Shown here: one piece after another, positions 1 to 8,871 of the stretch
How positions within the stretch are numbered: the stretch's first letter is position 1
How the letters are laid out: each line of letters opens with the position of its first letter
From: Cloacibacterium sp. TD35
GTDB lineage: Bacteria; Bacteroidota; Bacteroidia; Flavobacteriales; Weeksellaceae
Reading direction: 5' to 3'
Assembly (NCBI RefSeq): GCF_028864635.1
Contig: NZ_CP104850.1
Span: 1,804,001 to 1,868,000, forward strand
DNA: 64,000 nt
Position numbers and translations under genes: made by a program
The notes under the pieces: model-generated
Database searches by the model: none
Told to the model about the DNA's origin: nothing
Seen by the model: the letters and a program-made list of their open reading frames with translations, nothing else

Positions 1-350
1 AAGGAAACAATTTTTCAGAATTTGGAGTATCTAAACTTTCGCCAAAACCAGAGCTGAAAGACTTTAGATTCAGAAGTTTTTATATCAATCCTATTATTCG
101 ATATAATCTAAATTTACCAAGATTAAGAAGTATAGAATTCTCTAACCGATATGAGTATCTAAATCCTAATTACCAATTAGAAGGGAATGTAAGAACTACT
201 TTTACACCTATGCTTACATTAGAATTTGCTGACCAATATTTTGCTTGTTTGCAAATAGGAGCCATGATTGATGATTACCAAAAAAATATTCCGCTTACTT
301 CAGAATATGACCATACTACAATGTTTATGCAAGTTCAGGCAAGATTTTAG
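1..350 (+). CDS. Outer-membrane beta-barrel protein, C-terminal fragment
   Basis: The reading frame is open from the left edge (codons begin at base 3) to a TAG at 348-350, giving about 115 residues. The fragment alternates polar and aromatic/hydrophobic residues in short strands, for example around FRSFYINPIIRYNLNL and FTPMLTLEFADQYFACLQIG, and it ends in Arg-Phe. A terminal aromatic residue is the usual C-terminus of outer-membrane barrels, read by the BAM machinery. The start and any signal peptide lie outside the window, so the substrate or role cannot be assigned. It is followed after 57 bases by another exported protein on the same strand. Confidence 0.6.
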   Translation, partial: GNNFSEFGVSKLSPKPELKDFRFRSFYINPIIRYNLNLPRLRSIEFSNRYEYLNPNYQLEGNVRTTFTPMLTLEFADQYFACLQIGAMIDDYQKNIPLTSEYDHTTMFMQVQARF

Positions 351-407
351 TGATAAAAAGCATTTTATAGTTTCTAAGAAAACCCTTATTTTTAGGAAAA
401 TTTTTAA

Positions 408-1400
408 ATGAAAAAACTGATAATCTTATTAACCATTCTAAGCAATTCTGTACTTTGGGCGCAATCGCAAGAAAATAATACTGTAAATTTTACTTTTGAA
501 AATACAGCCATTACTATTCCTCAATCTAGTTATTACAATACGATACAGATTTTAGATATTAGAAAGCAAAAAGAAGATGTAGGTTTTGTGAAATATGGAG
601 GTCAAAGTTCCAAGAAGAAACTTTTACTGTCTAAAACCATAGAAAATATTTTTATAGATTATTTTAATCAATTGTTACCGCAAAATTCTGCATCTAAGAA
701 TCTTACTTTTCTTTTGAGAGATTTCTATATTTCTGAGACGCCAAATCGAGCTAATTTTTTATTAAAAGGAGCATTTTTTAGTCAAGAAAATGATATTTAC
801 TATTTAGTCTCTAAAGTGGAAAAGAAAATATCATTTAATAGCACTGATAAACTCATATCACTTCAAAAACACGTTAATAATCTGATTTCTACTGAAATCA
901 AAACCGCTATGGAATCTAATACATTTCTAATGGAAAGAGCATTTACATTAAATGATATGATTTCCTATGATGATATAATGAAAAGTGAAATTCCACTGTA
1001 TAGTAATAATAAATATCCAGACGGTATTTACAAAAGTTTTGAGTCTCTTAAGCATCTGAAACCAGATTTTACTATTCAGGAAATTGCATTGTCGCCTTCA
1101 GGAATTAAAAAAATTAAATATAAGGACAATTCTGGAGAAATAGTCAATGCAAAACCTATTACTTATGCTATTATTAAAGACAATAATATTTATATCAAAG
1201 GACTTAATTTTTATGGAGTAATCAAAGAAAAAAATAACTTTTACTTCGTAGGAGAAGTTATTCAAGGTCCTTCTTTTGGTGATGTACTTCTAGGAACTGC
1301 AATTGGAGGAGTAGGAGGCGGAATCGCCATGTCACAATCTACTACACTTACCTATAAATACAGAATAGATTACGAAACTGGCGAGTTTGTAAGAGATTAA
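408..1400 (+). CDS. Secreted protein of unknown function
   Basis: 330 residues. Residues 1-19 (MKKLIILLTILSNSVLWAQ) form a typical Sec signal peptide with cleavage near AQ-S, so the protein is exported to the periplasm or envelope. I do not recognise a family. The mature part is mixed alpha/beta and rich in Ile, Asn and Lys. Near the C-terminus (about residues 295-308) there is a glycine-rich segment, LLGTAIGGVGGGIAM, resembling a glycine zipper or short membrane-inserting helix, followed by a short polar tail. It lies between an outer-membrane protein and deaD on the same strand, but deaD has its own promoter, so there is no reason to assume joint function. Confidence 0.7.
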   Translation: MKKLIILLTILSNSVLWAQSQENNTVNFTFENTAITIPQSSYYNTIQILDIRKQKEDVGFVKYGGQSSKKKLLLSKTIENIFIDYFNQLLPQNSASKNLTFLLRDFYISETPNRANFLLKGAFFSQENDIYYLVSKVEKKISFNSTDKLISLQKHVNNLISTEIKTAMESNTFLMERAFTLNDMISYDDIMKSEIPLYSNNKYPDGIYKSFESLKHLKPDFTIQEIALSPSGIKKIKYKDNSGEIVNAKPITYAIIKDNNIYIKGLNFYGVIKEKNNFYFVGEVIQGPSFGDVLLGTAIGGVGGGIAMSQSTTLTYKYRIDYETGEFVRD

Positions 1401-1425
1401 AATTTTAGCTCTATTTTAAAAATTG

Positions 1426-1433
1426 TATTTTTG
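1426..1433 (+). promoter_or_regulatory. -7 promoter element TATTTTTG of the helicase gene
   Basis: Exact match to the Bacteroidota -7 consensus TAnnTTTG. Only four bases (CCAA) separate it from the ATG at 1438, so the expected transcription start falls on or next to the start codon. The TTG inside the box (1423 frame) makes a spurious upstream start. Confidence 0.6.
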
Positions 1434-1437
1434 CCAA

Positions 1438-2790
1438 ATGAAAGTATCATTTGCAGATTTTGATTTGCCAAAACAACTCAACAGTGCTCTAGAAAAATTA
1501 GGAATTTCTGAGCCAACACCTATTCAGCTGAAATCTTTTTCGCCAATTATGTCTGGAAAAGACGTAATGGGAATTGCACAAACCGGAACCGGTAAAACAT
1601 TAGCTTATCTTCTTCCAGTTCTTAAAACTTGGAAATACAATAAAAACGGAAGTCCAACGGTACTTATTCTTGTTCCTACACGTGAATTGGTGGTGCAAGT
1701 TGCCGAAGTTGTAGAAAAACTGACAGAAGATATGTCAACAAGAGTTTTAGGCGTTTATGGAGGTGTAAATATCAATACTCAGAAACTTTTGGTTTACGAA
1801 GGTGTAGATATTTTGGTGGGAACTCCTGGAAGAGTAATGGATTTGATGAAAGATGCTGTTTTGAACTTGAAAGATTTGAAAAAACTGATTATAGATGAGT
1901 TTGATGAGATGCTTTCATTGGGTTTCAGAAGACAGTTAGAAGATATTTTCACGATGATGAGTGAGCGCAGACAAAACATTCTTTTCTCTGCAACCATGAC
2001 AGATGATGTAGATGCCATGCTAGACGAATATTTCAAAAATCCACAAGAAATTTCTTTAGCAAGAAGCGGAACTCCACTCGAAAAAATAGCTCAATCTGCT
2101 ATTCCTGTAAAGAATTTTAATACCAAATTAAATCTATTGGTTCACCTTTTAAGAACGCAAGATGAATTTGAAAAAATTCTAATTTTTGCTAATAATAAGA
2201 GACACGCCGATTTAATTTTTAATAAAATAGACGAAGAATTTCCTGGAGAATTTGGGGTTATTCACTCGAATAAATCTCAAAATTTCAGATTGAGAACGAT
2301 GAAATCTTTCTCAGACAATGAATTGAGAGGAATTATCACCACTGATGTAATGGCGAGAGGTCTTGATATACCAGATGTTTCTCACGTTTTTAACTTTGAA
2401 ATTCCAGAAATTCAGGAGCAATATATTCACAGAATTGGTAGAACGGGTAGAGCAGATAAAGACGGAATTGCGATTTCTTTTTATACGCCAAAAGAAGAAG
2501 AACGTTTCATAGAACTAGAAATGTTTATGAACAAGGAAGTGAAAAGAATAGAGTTTCCAGAAGAAGTGAAAGTTTCTGAGGTGAAAATTGCATCAGAAAA
2601 AGAAGTTGTAGTGATGAAAAATCCAGTTCAGTATAAGAAAATTGAACCGGGATCTGCTTTCCACGAGAAAAAAGACAAAAATAAGAAAGTGAATCTTGGT
2701 GGACCCAGCAAAAGAAAACCACCCAAAACCAAACCGGGAAACAGAGCTCAAGCTAAAGCAAAATCTATAGCGAAGAGAAAGAAGAAATAA
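1438..2790 (+). CDS. DEAD-box ATP-dependent RNA helicase
   Basis: 450 residues from ATG 1438; an in-frame TTG at 1423 overlaps the promoter box and is rejected as the start. All superfamily-2 helicase motifs are visible: Q motif (EPTPIQ), Walker A (AQTGTGKT), PTREL, TPGR, motif II, SAT, ARGLD and HRIGRTGR. Motif II reads DEFD rather than DEAD. The C-terminal 60-70 residues are a Lys/Pro-rich basic tail (KRKPPKTKPGNR and KRKKK), typical of helicases that bind structured RNA through an unstructured extension. It probably remodels rRNA or mRNA structure, as in ribosome assembly or cold adaptation. A strong hairpin terminator follows the stop codon. Confidence 0.9.
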   Translation: MKVSFADFDLPKQLNSALEKLGISEPTPIQLKSFSPIMSGKDVMGIAQTGTGKTLAYLLPVLKTWKYNKNGSPTVLILVPTRELVVQVAEVVEKLTEDMSTRVLGVYGGVNINTQKLLVYEGVDILVGTPGRVMDLMKDAVLNLKDLKKLIIDEFDEMLSLGFRRQLEDIFTMMSERRQNILFSATMTDDVDAMLDEYFKNPQEISLARSGTPLEKIAQSAIPVKNFNTKLNLLVHLLRTQDEFEKILIFANNKRHADLIFNKIDEEFPGEFGVIHSNKSQNFRLRTMKSFSDNELRGIITTDVMARGLDIPDVSHVFNFEIPEIQEQYIHRIGRTGRADKDGIAISFYTPKEEERFIELEMFMNKEVKRIEFPEEVKVSEVKIASEKEVVVMKNPVQYKKIEPGSAFHEKKDKNKKVNLGGPSKRKPPKTKPGNRAQAKAKSIAKRKKK

Positions 2791-2792
2791 TA

Positions 2793-2828
2793 AAAAAAAC
2801 CGCTCCGAATTTCGGAGCGTTTTTTTTA
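2793..2828. terminator. Bidirectional intrinsic terminator
   Basis: Perfect 9-bp arms CGCTCCGAA (2801-2809) and TTCGGAGCG (2811-2819), with an A-run on the left and a T-run on the right. It can end transcription of the helicase (rightward) and of the SGNH hydrolase (leftward). Confidence 0.85.
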
Positions 2829-3485
2829 TCTTAAATAAGGATACATCACTTTGGTCCAGATTCTATAGCCTTCAGGTTTCATGTGCAGCATGTCTTCTAA
2901 GTAAATGTCTTTTCTTACGTTGCCCTTTTCATCATTCATAGCTTTAGTAACGTCTATAAATCCTGCATTTTTCTTAGTATTCATGAAGTTTTTAATTTTT
3001 TTATTCACTTGCTTCATGGTTGGCCAATATTGTTCTCTACTTGGCGAATATTTGATGGAAACATAAACGATATTTGCTTCAGGATAATGAGCTCTTACCG
3101 TTTTATAAAATTGTTTAAATCTTTTAAATACGTCATTTGCAGAAGGTTTTTCATCATGTGCAATGTCATTTTCGCCGCAATAGATAACCACCTGTTTCGG
3201 TTGATAAGGATTCAGTAAATCTTCGGAATAGTAATTTAGATTAAGCAATCTAGAACCTCCAAAAGCTCTATTGATGATGGTTTTATCAGGAAAATAATCT
3301 GCTACGTCTTTCCACATGGTAAAAGATGAACTTCCTAAGAAAAGTATAGCGTCTTTTGGTGGTGTTTTTTCTGAATCTAATTTTTTAAAATGTTGAATGT
3401 CGTCATAAAAATCTGCTTTTTGAGCAAATAGACTACCAAAAATAAATACAAAAAAGAGGAATGAAATTTTAAGAAAATTCTTCAT
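2826..3485 (-). CDS. SGNH/GDSL-type hydrolase, secreted
   Basis: 219 residues with a signal peptide (residues 1-21, ending FAQ), so it acts in the periplasm or outside. The SGNH blocks are present: block I FLGSSSF with the presumed nucleophile Ser53, the Gly of block II in FGGS, Asn of block III in GEND, and the Asp-x-x-His pair of block V in DMLHMKPEGY near the C-terminus. This family hydrolyses ester bonds of lipids, acetylated sugars or peptidoglycan; the sequence does not say which. The promoter is a TAAATTTG box at 3518-3511. It is transcribed alone and ends at the shared terminator. Confidence 0.8.
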   Translation of the reverse strand: MKNFLKISFLFFVFIFGSLFAQKADFYDDIQHFKKLDSEKTPPKDAILFLGSSSFTMWKDVADYFPDKTIINRAFGGSRLLNLNYYSEDLLNPYQPKQVVIYCGENDIAHDEKPSANDVFKRFKQFYKTVRAHYPEANIVYVSIKYSPSREQYWPTMKQVNKKIKNFMNTKKNAGFIDVTKAMNDEKGNVRKDIYLEDMLHMKPEGYRIWTKVMYPYLR

Positions 3486-3530
3486 GATAAAAATATTAGG
3501 ATAAACTTTTCAAATTTAGGGAAACCTAAA

Positions 3531-4901
3531 TTACTTATTGAGCAATTCTCTCATGAAATTCATCAGTTTATCAATATCATTTTTAGTAGTGGCAATTCCT
3601 ACAGAAATTCTGGTTGCGCCACGCATTTTTCCTAAAAATTTAATCATGTCTTTGTAATCTCCTTGTTCGTGAGAAGAGTAGTAGGTTGCTAATTCACTGT
3701 CTGTTAGGCAGTTGTTGACTTCATCAATGCCTGGATTACAGAAACAGCCTGAACGAAGTGAAATGTTATGCTGATTCGCCATTTCTTCTATTTGCTCGAA
3801 TTCATAACGAACGCCTTCTTGGTTGTAAAACCCTAAAATAATGGTTCCTCCAAGATTTTGATGGTCTTTTGGCCCGAAAATCTGAATCAGTTTTCTACCA
3901 TTATCGTGTTGTAAACTTTCTAAATTTTCGAATAAATATTTTCTGAGAGAAGCTACACGTTCATTAATGCGTTGTATTCCTATATTTTCAATGTAATCTA
4001 AACCAATTTTTACCGCAGGAATGTCTAAATAATTGAGCGTTCCATCTTCGAATCTCTCATGGTTATTAATCAAGAAATGATGAATAGCATTCACCGAAAC
4101 CAAACTTACGGTTCCACCTGCAAACCACGGTTTTTGTAGTTTTTTAAACTTTTTTTTATTCACCAGAAGGCAACCAATTCCTGTAGGATAGCCAAAAATT
4201 TTATAAAAAGAAACACAAACAAAATCTGGTTTCACTTCCTTTAAATCCAATTGATTCGTTGGTACAAATGCTGCTGCATCTAGTAAAACATCCCAACCTA
4301 AATCTTGTGCTTTTTTAATCCAAGACAAATCGTGTTTCACTCCAGAAACATTTGACTGAGCAGGAAATGCGAAGAGTTTATTTTCAAAATTTTCAGATTC
4401 TTGAAGTTTTTCCATCACGAATTTTTCATCCATTCTTAAATCCTGATAATAAATAGGAGCGTAAGTTACTTTTCCACCTTTTGATAGACAAAACTGACGA
4501 ATTCCATTTACTGAATTATGGTTGTCTGCAAGAAGTAAGAAATGTGATTTTTCGTTGAATGGATAAGATTCTCCTACAATTTTCAATGCATTAGAAGCGT
4601 TTTGTGTAAAAATGCAGTAGTAATCTTCCGCATTGAAGTAGTCAATTACCTTTTGTCTCGCTTCTTCTACCAATTTTGTAGACAATTGAGATGTAGGATT
4701 GGTAGAATGCGGATTGCCGAGAATATTATTGATAAGCAAATCTTGATGTTCCAAAATCTGTGATTTAGCATAGAGATTTCCTCCTGTAAAATCTAGATAA
4801 ACTTGTTTGTGTGTATCTAAACGTTTGTATTCTACATTTCTCAGAATTTCGAAGAAATCATTGTGTGCTAAAACGGTCTTATTCTCTGCTAATGCATTCA
4901 T
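3531..4901 (-). CDS. Class V aminotransferase, molybdenum-cofactor-sulfurase-like
   Basis: 456 residues, cytoplasmic, fold type I PLP enzyme. The Schiff-base lysine is in SFYKIFGYPTG (Lys234), preceded by DAAAF, the usual PLP-contacting aspartate region. Residues 383-391 read RSGCFCNPG, close to the RTGCFCNPG persulfide-cysteine motif of the N-terminal domain of eukaryotic MOCOS/ABA3; Cys386 or Cys388 would be the sulfur carrier. The C-terminal MOSC domain of those proteins is absent. Family knowledge suggests a cysteine desulfurase-type reaction; the acceptor is unknown and no molybdoenzyme gene is in this window. The promoter (TATTTTTG, 4922-4915) lies within the T-run of the upstream terminator. 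Confidence 0.8.
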   Translation of the reverse strand: MNALAENKTVLAHNDFFEILRNVEYKRLDTHKQVYLDFTGGNLYAKSQILEHQDLLINNILGNPHSTNPTSQLSTKLVEEARQKVIDYFNAEDYYCIFTQNASNALKIVGESYPFNEKSHFLLLADNHNSVNGIRQFCLSKGGKVTYAPIYYQDLRMDEKFVMEKLQESENFENKLFAFPAQSNVSGVKHDLSWIKKAQDLGWDVLLDAAAFVPTNQLDLKEVKPDFVCVSFYKIFGYPTGIGCLLVNKKKFKKLQKPWFAGGTVSLVSVNAIHHFLINNHERFEDGTLNYLDIPAVKIGLDYIENIGIQRINERVASLRKYLFENLESLQHDNGRKLIQIFGPKDHQNLGGTIILGFYNQEGVRYEFEQIEEMANQHNISLRSGCFCNPGIDEVNNCLTDSELATYYSSHEQGDYKDMIKFLGKMRGATRISVGIATTKNDIDKLMNFMRELLNK

Positions 4902-4914
4902 TTTTACTTTTTTT

Positions 4915-4922
4915 CAAAAATA
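4915..4922 (-). promoter_or_regulatory. -7 element TATTTTTG fused to the preceding terminator
   Basis: On the minus strand the T-run of the yqhD terminator runs directly into TATTTTTG, 13 bases before the ATG of the class V aminotransferase. The last U-tract of one transcript and the promoter of the next share bases. Confidence 0.55.
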
Positions 4923-4950
4923 AAAAAAAAATCACAGAATTCTCTGTGAT
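4921..4950 (-). terminator. Intrinsic terminator of yqhD
   Basis: Arms ATCACAGA (4931-4938) and TCTGTGAT (4943-4950) with a 4-base loop; leftward transcription meets a run of T residues immediately after the stem. Confidence 0.8.
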
Positions 4951-4989
4951 TTTGTGAAAGTTATTTTGAGCATATAATGAACGAGTTCA

Positions 4990-6153
4990 TTAGTACGCCA
5001 TTTCTACTATTTTTTTAGCATCTTCAGGTTTTACAATACCTTTTTCACCAATTGCTAACCAGTTTCTAGCTATGAAAGCTTCTTGAATTTTTTCTGCTGT
5101 TCCTTGGTAGTTTTCGGTATACTCTGATAATTTGGTTTTTATACCTAAACTTTGGAAGAAAGCTTCCATTTTTTCTATTCCTTTCAGCGCTTTTTCTTCA
5201 GTAGTGCCTTCTGTTACATTCCAAACTCTTTCTGCATATTGTGCTAATTTTTCTTTTTTAGCATCAAAATTATAACGGTAATGAGAAGATGCAATAATGG
5301 CTAAAGTTCTGGCGTGGTCTATACCAAATTGAGCGGTTAATTCATGACCAATCCCGTGAATTGCCCAGTCAGAAATGACTCCTTTTTGAATCAATCCGTT
5401 TAAAGCCATGGTACAACTCCACATAAAATTAGCCGCTGAATCATAATCGAATTCTTCTTCCATCATTTTTGGAGCAATTTCTTGTAAAGTTTGTAAAATG
5501 CTTTCAGCAAAACGGTCTTGTAAAGTAGCAGAAGTTTTCACGGTCATATATTGCTCTAAAACGTGAGTGTAAGCATCTGTAATACCGTTTGCAATTTGTT
5601 TTTTAGGGATTGAACGAATCACTTCTGGGTCTAAAATTGAAAATTGAGGGAATAAGCCAGGACCTCCCATTCCTAATTTCTGACCTATTTCTCTTCTGGA
5701 AACTACTGCGCCAGAATTCATTTCAGAACCTGTTGCAGGAAGCGTAAGTACAGAAGCAAATGGTAAACCTTTTCCTTCTTCGGTTCTAATTCCTTTTTGT
5801 AGAATTTCCCATGGTTCTCCTTCGTAATTAGCTGCAGCAGAAAGGAATTTTACCCCGTCAATTACAGAACCACCACCTACTGCTAACATGTAAGTGATAT
5901 TTTTTTCTTTGATGATTTTTAAGGCTTCTAATAAAACTTCGTATTCTGGGTTTGCAGGAATTCCTCCGAATTCTTCCCAGTTGTAACCTTCTAATGCTGC
6001 TTTTACTTGATCGTAAACACCATTGGTTTTAATGCTTCCGCCTCCGTAAAGCACTAATATTTTTTCTGTTTTCGGAATTTCTCTAGAAATTTTAGCGATT
6101 TCGCCTTTACCGAAAATAATTTTTGTAGGATTTTTAAATTCAAAATTTAACAT
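4990..6153 (-). CDS. yqhD: NAD(P)H-dependent iron-containing alcohol dehydrogenase, YqhD type
   Basis: 387 residues, the same length as E. coli YqhD, and similar from end to end: FGKGEI near the start, the dinucleotide-binding YGGGSIKTNG and AVGGGSVIDG, LPATGSEMNSGAV, the metal-ligand region with DAYTHVLEQY, WAIHGIGHELTA and DHARTLAI, and YAERVWNVTEG. YqhD reduces short-chain and lipid-peroxidation aldehydes with NADPH, so a role in aldehyde detoxification is likely; the cofactor was not tested. It has its own promoter, TAATTTTG at 6178-6171, 17 bases before the ATG, and its own terminator. Confidence 0.9.
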   Translation of the reverse strand: MLNFEFKNPTKIIFGKGEIAKISREIPKTEKILVLYGGGSIKTNGVYDQVKAALEGYNWEEFGGIPANPEYEVLLEALKIIKEKNITYMLAVGGGSVIDGVKFLSAAANYEGEPWEILQKGIRTEEGKGLPFASVLTLPATGSEMNSGAVVSRREIGQKLGMGGPGLFPQFSILDPEVIRSIPKKQIANGITDAYTHVLEQYMTVKTSATLQDRFAESILQTLQEIAPKMMEEEFDYDSAANFMWSCTMALNGLIQKGVISDWAIHGIGHELTAQFGIDHARTLAIIASSHYRYNFDAKKEKLAQYAERVWNVTEGTTEEKALKGIEKMEAFFQSLGIKTKLSEYTENYQGTAEKIQEAFIARNWLAIGEKGIVKPEDAKKIVEMAY

Positions 6154-6264
6154 ATCAATAAATTTTTTTCCAAAATTACGAAATAAGATTCCGAAAGTGA
6201 TGAAAATTAATAAAAATTTAAGATTGAAAATTTCAATAATATGCTATAAATAAAGAGTTTTTAA

Positions 6265-6272
6265 TACCTTTG
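6265..6272 (+). promoter_or_regulatory. -7 element TACCTTTG of ppc
   Basis: Exact TAnnTTTG match four bases (TTTC) before the ATG at 6277; predicts a leaderless or nearly leaderless ppc mRNA. Confidence 0.6.
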
Positions 6273-6276
6273 TTTC

Positions 6277-8823
6277 ATGATTAATGAAGCCCGTTTAGAA
6301 AAATTTCGTCAGGTTGTAGAAAATAAATTTCAGATTTATAACAGCCTGTTTATGAGTCTTCCGTATGATAAAATGACCAACATCGGAATGCTTTTACCAT
6401 TTCTTTATGAAGAAAGTAGAGATGGTTATGAAGAAGGAAAATCTCCAGAAGAAATTGTTGAAGAATTCTTCAGGAAACATACAGAAGTTACTACAGAAGA
6501 ACAGAAGCAGGAACTGCTTTTTAAGATTATTCAATACATCGAAAGACAAGTAGTACTTTTTGACAGTATAGAAGATGCAGCTTTTCAACAGTTGCACTCA
6601 GAAAGTGATGCGGGAACAGTAATGCAGTTGCATGAAAGAGCTTTGCAAGAGCATAAATTAGGAAAAGTTAGAGAAAAGTTAAAAGATTTTGCCGTAAAAG
6701 TTGTTTTTACAGCGCACCCTACACAGTTTTATCCGAATGCTGTACAAAGAATTTTGCATGATTTACGTTCTGCTATTTTAAAAGATGATATCAATGAAAT
6801 AGATCTTTTACTTCAGCAGTTAGGGAAAACTCCTTTTGTAAATAAAGAGAGACCAACTCCGCTAGATGAAGCATTAAGCATTATTTTTTACTTGAGATAT
6901 GTGTATTATGACACAATTGGCGAATTGTATAAAAAACTGAAACAATCTTTCGGAAGTGAACATTTTGATATTCATCAAGACGTTTTTCAATTAGGTTTTT
7001 GGCCAGGAGGAGACAGAGATGGTAATCCTTTTGTGACGGCAGATGTTACGCTAAAAGTTGCCAATGAACTCAGAAATTCTATTCTCAAAAATTATTACAA
7101 TCATTTAAAAGATTTAAGGAGAAGATTAAGTTTCAGAGGGGTTTCAGAAGTTTTAGAAAAACTAAGCAATGAATTGTACAATAATATTTTCAAAAATGAA
7201 AATTCTATTTCAAGTGAAACGATTTTAAAATATTTATCAGAAGCTGAAAATATTCTGAAAACTCAGCATAATGGACTTTTTACCAATATATTGGTAGATT
7301 ACAGAGACCGAGTTAAGATTTTTGGAACTCACTTTGCAACTTTGGATATTCGTCAAGATAGCAGAATTCACCAAAAAGTGATAGATGAATTGGTGGCAAA
7401 ATATTCTAAGCAAAATGTGGCAGAGCTTACCAATTCTGAAAAAGTAAATATCTTGATTTCTGAACATATTCTGGCTAATCCGAATGATTTCGAAGATGAA
7501 ATCATTAGAGAAACGCTGAAAAGTGTCATCAATGTTAAAGAAATTCAGACCAATAATGGCGAAAGAGGGATGCACCGTTACATAATTTCTAATTCTGATA
7601 CGGTAGAAGATGTGATGAATGTTTTCGCTTTGTTCAAAGTTTGTGGTTATGAAGATGAAGACATCAACATAGATATTGTTCCGCTTTTTGAAACCATGGA
7701 AGGACTTGCCAATGCAGAAAAAGTGATGCAGGATTTATATAATGATGCAGTTTATCAAAAACATTTGGCGAAGAGAAAAAACGAGCAGACAATTATGCTT
7801 GGCTTTTCTGATGGAACCAAAGATGGTGGTTATTTAAAAGCCAATTGGGAAATTTATGCCACAAAAGAGAGACTTTCTAAAGTTTCTGAAGAGAATGATG
7901 TAAAAGTGATTTTCTTTGACGGTAGAGGAGGCCCTCCAGCTCGTGGTGGTGGTAAAACGCACCAGTTCTATGCAAGTCAAGGCAAAACAATTGCCAATAA
8001 CAAGATAGAATTAACCATTCAAGGTCAAACCATTACTTCGGTGTTTGGAAATAAAGATCAAGCAAAATATAATTTTGAGCAACTTTTGACTGCTGGAATC
8101 GAGAATGAAGTTTTTAAAAACCATAAAAAAGATTTAACCGAAAAAGAAAGAACTTTAATCGAAGAATTGGCAGAATTGAGTTATGTAAAATATGTTGATT
8201 TAAAAGAAAATCCACTATTTGTGCCTTACTTGCAAGAAATAAGTACGCTTCAATATTATGGTAAAACCAACATAGGAAGCAGACCTAGTAAACGTGGCGC
8301 AGGAAATGAATTGAAATTCGAGGATTTAAGAGCCATCCCGTTTGTGGGAAGTTGGAGCCAACTGAAGCAAAATGTACCAGGATTTTTTGGTTTTGGAACT
8401 GCAATTAAAAAATTAAAAGACGAAAGTAGAATAGAAGAAGTAAAAGATTTATTTAGAAATTCTGATTTCTTTAAAACATTGGTGCTTAATTCTATGATGG
8501 CGATGAATAAATCTTATTTTCCGCTTACGTATTACATGAAAAATCATCCTAAATTCGGGGCGTTTTGGCAAGTTTTGTTTAGTGAGTATGAATTGTCTAA
8601 AGAGATGATGTTCGAAATTACAGGTTTTCATAGTTTAATGGAAGAAGAACCTGTAGGAAGAAAATCCGTAAAAATTAGAGAAAAAATAGTTCTTCCGTTG
8701 TTAAGCATTCAGCAGTATGCGCTCATGAAATTACAGAAAAACGAAGATGATAGAGAAGTACTCGAAAAATTGGTTACTCGATCACTTTTTGGTAATATTA
8801 ATGCGAGTAGAAATTCAGCATAA
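6277..8823 (+). CDS. ppc: Phosphoenolpyruvate carboxylase
   Basis: 848 residues. It carboxylates PEP to oxaloacetate and so refills the TCA cycle. The family signatures are intact: VVFTAHPTQ with catalytic His at about residue 147, GGDRDGNPFVT at about 243-253, and FDGRGGPPARGGG at about 546-558, the mobile loop region. The C-terminus ends RNSA instead of the classical xNTG found in enteric and plant enzymes, as is common in the shorter Bacteroidota type. The ATG at 6277 is supported by the promoter box four bases upstream. It is monocistronic, followed by a strong hairpin. Confidence 0.95.
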   Translation: MINEARLEKFRQVVENKFQIYNSLFMSLPYDKMTNIGMLLPFLYEESRDGYEEGKSPEEIVEEFFRKHTEVTTEEQKQELLFKIIQYIERQVVLFDSIEDAAFQQLHSESDAGTVMQLHERALQEHKLGKVREKLKDFAVKVVFTAHPTQFYPNAVQRILHDLRSAILKDDINEIDLLLQQLGKTPFVNKERPTPLDEALSIIFYLRYVYYDTIGELYKKLKQSFGSEHFDIHQDVFQLGFWPGGDRDGNPFVTADVTLKVANELRNSILKNYYNHLKDLRRRLSFRGVSEVLEKLSNELYNNIFKNENSISSETILKYLSEAENILKTQHNGLFTNILVDYRDRVKIFGTHFATLDIRQDSRIHQKVIDELVAKYSKQNVAELTNSEKVNILISEHILANPNDFEDEIIRETLKSVINVKEIQTNNGERGMHRYIISNSDTVEDVMNVFALFKVCGYEDEDINIDIVPLFETMEGLANAEKVMQDLYNDAVYQKHLAKRKNEQTIMLGFSDGTKDGGYLKANWEIYATKERLSKVSEENDVKVIFFDGRGGPPARGGGKTHQFYASQGKTIANNKIELTIQGQTITSVFGNKDQAKYNFEQLLTAGIENEVFKNHKKDLTEKERTLIEELAELSYVKYVDLKENPLFVPYLQEISTLQYYGKTNIGSRPSKRGAGNELKFEDLRAIPFVGSWSQLKQNVPGFFGFGTAIKKLKDESRIEEVKDLFRNSDFFKTLVLNSMMAMNKSYFPLTYYMKNHPKFGAFWQVLFSEYELSKEMMFEITGFHSLMEEEPVGRKSVKIREKIVLPLLSIQQYALMKLQKNEDDREVLEKLVTRSLFGNINASRNSA

Positions 8824-8838
8824 AGAATCAAATAAAAA

Positions 8839-8870
8839 GTAAGCCTTCAGAAAATCCTGAAGGCTTTTTT
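8839..8870. terminator. Intrinsic terminator between ppc and the subtilase
   Basis: Ten-base arms AAGCCTTCAG (8841-8850) and CTGAAGGCTT (8857-8866) with a 6-base loop and a T-run; an A-rich left flank makes it plausible for the leftward gene as well. Confidence 0.85.
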
Positions 8871-8871
8871 A

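Noticed and set aside
1423-1437. TTG start for the helicase at 1423, and the similar TTG starts at 10554, 28651, 37915 and 54974
   Set aside because: In each case the TTG belongs to the TAnnTTTG promoter box; the downstream ATG (or TTG 28675) gives the family-like N-terminus.
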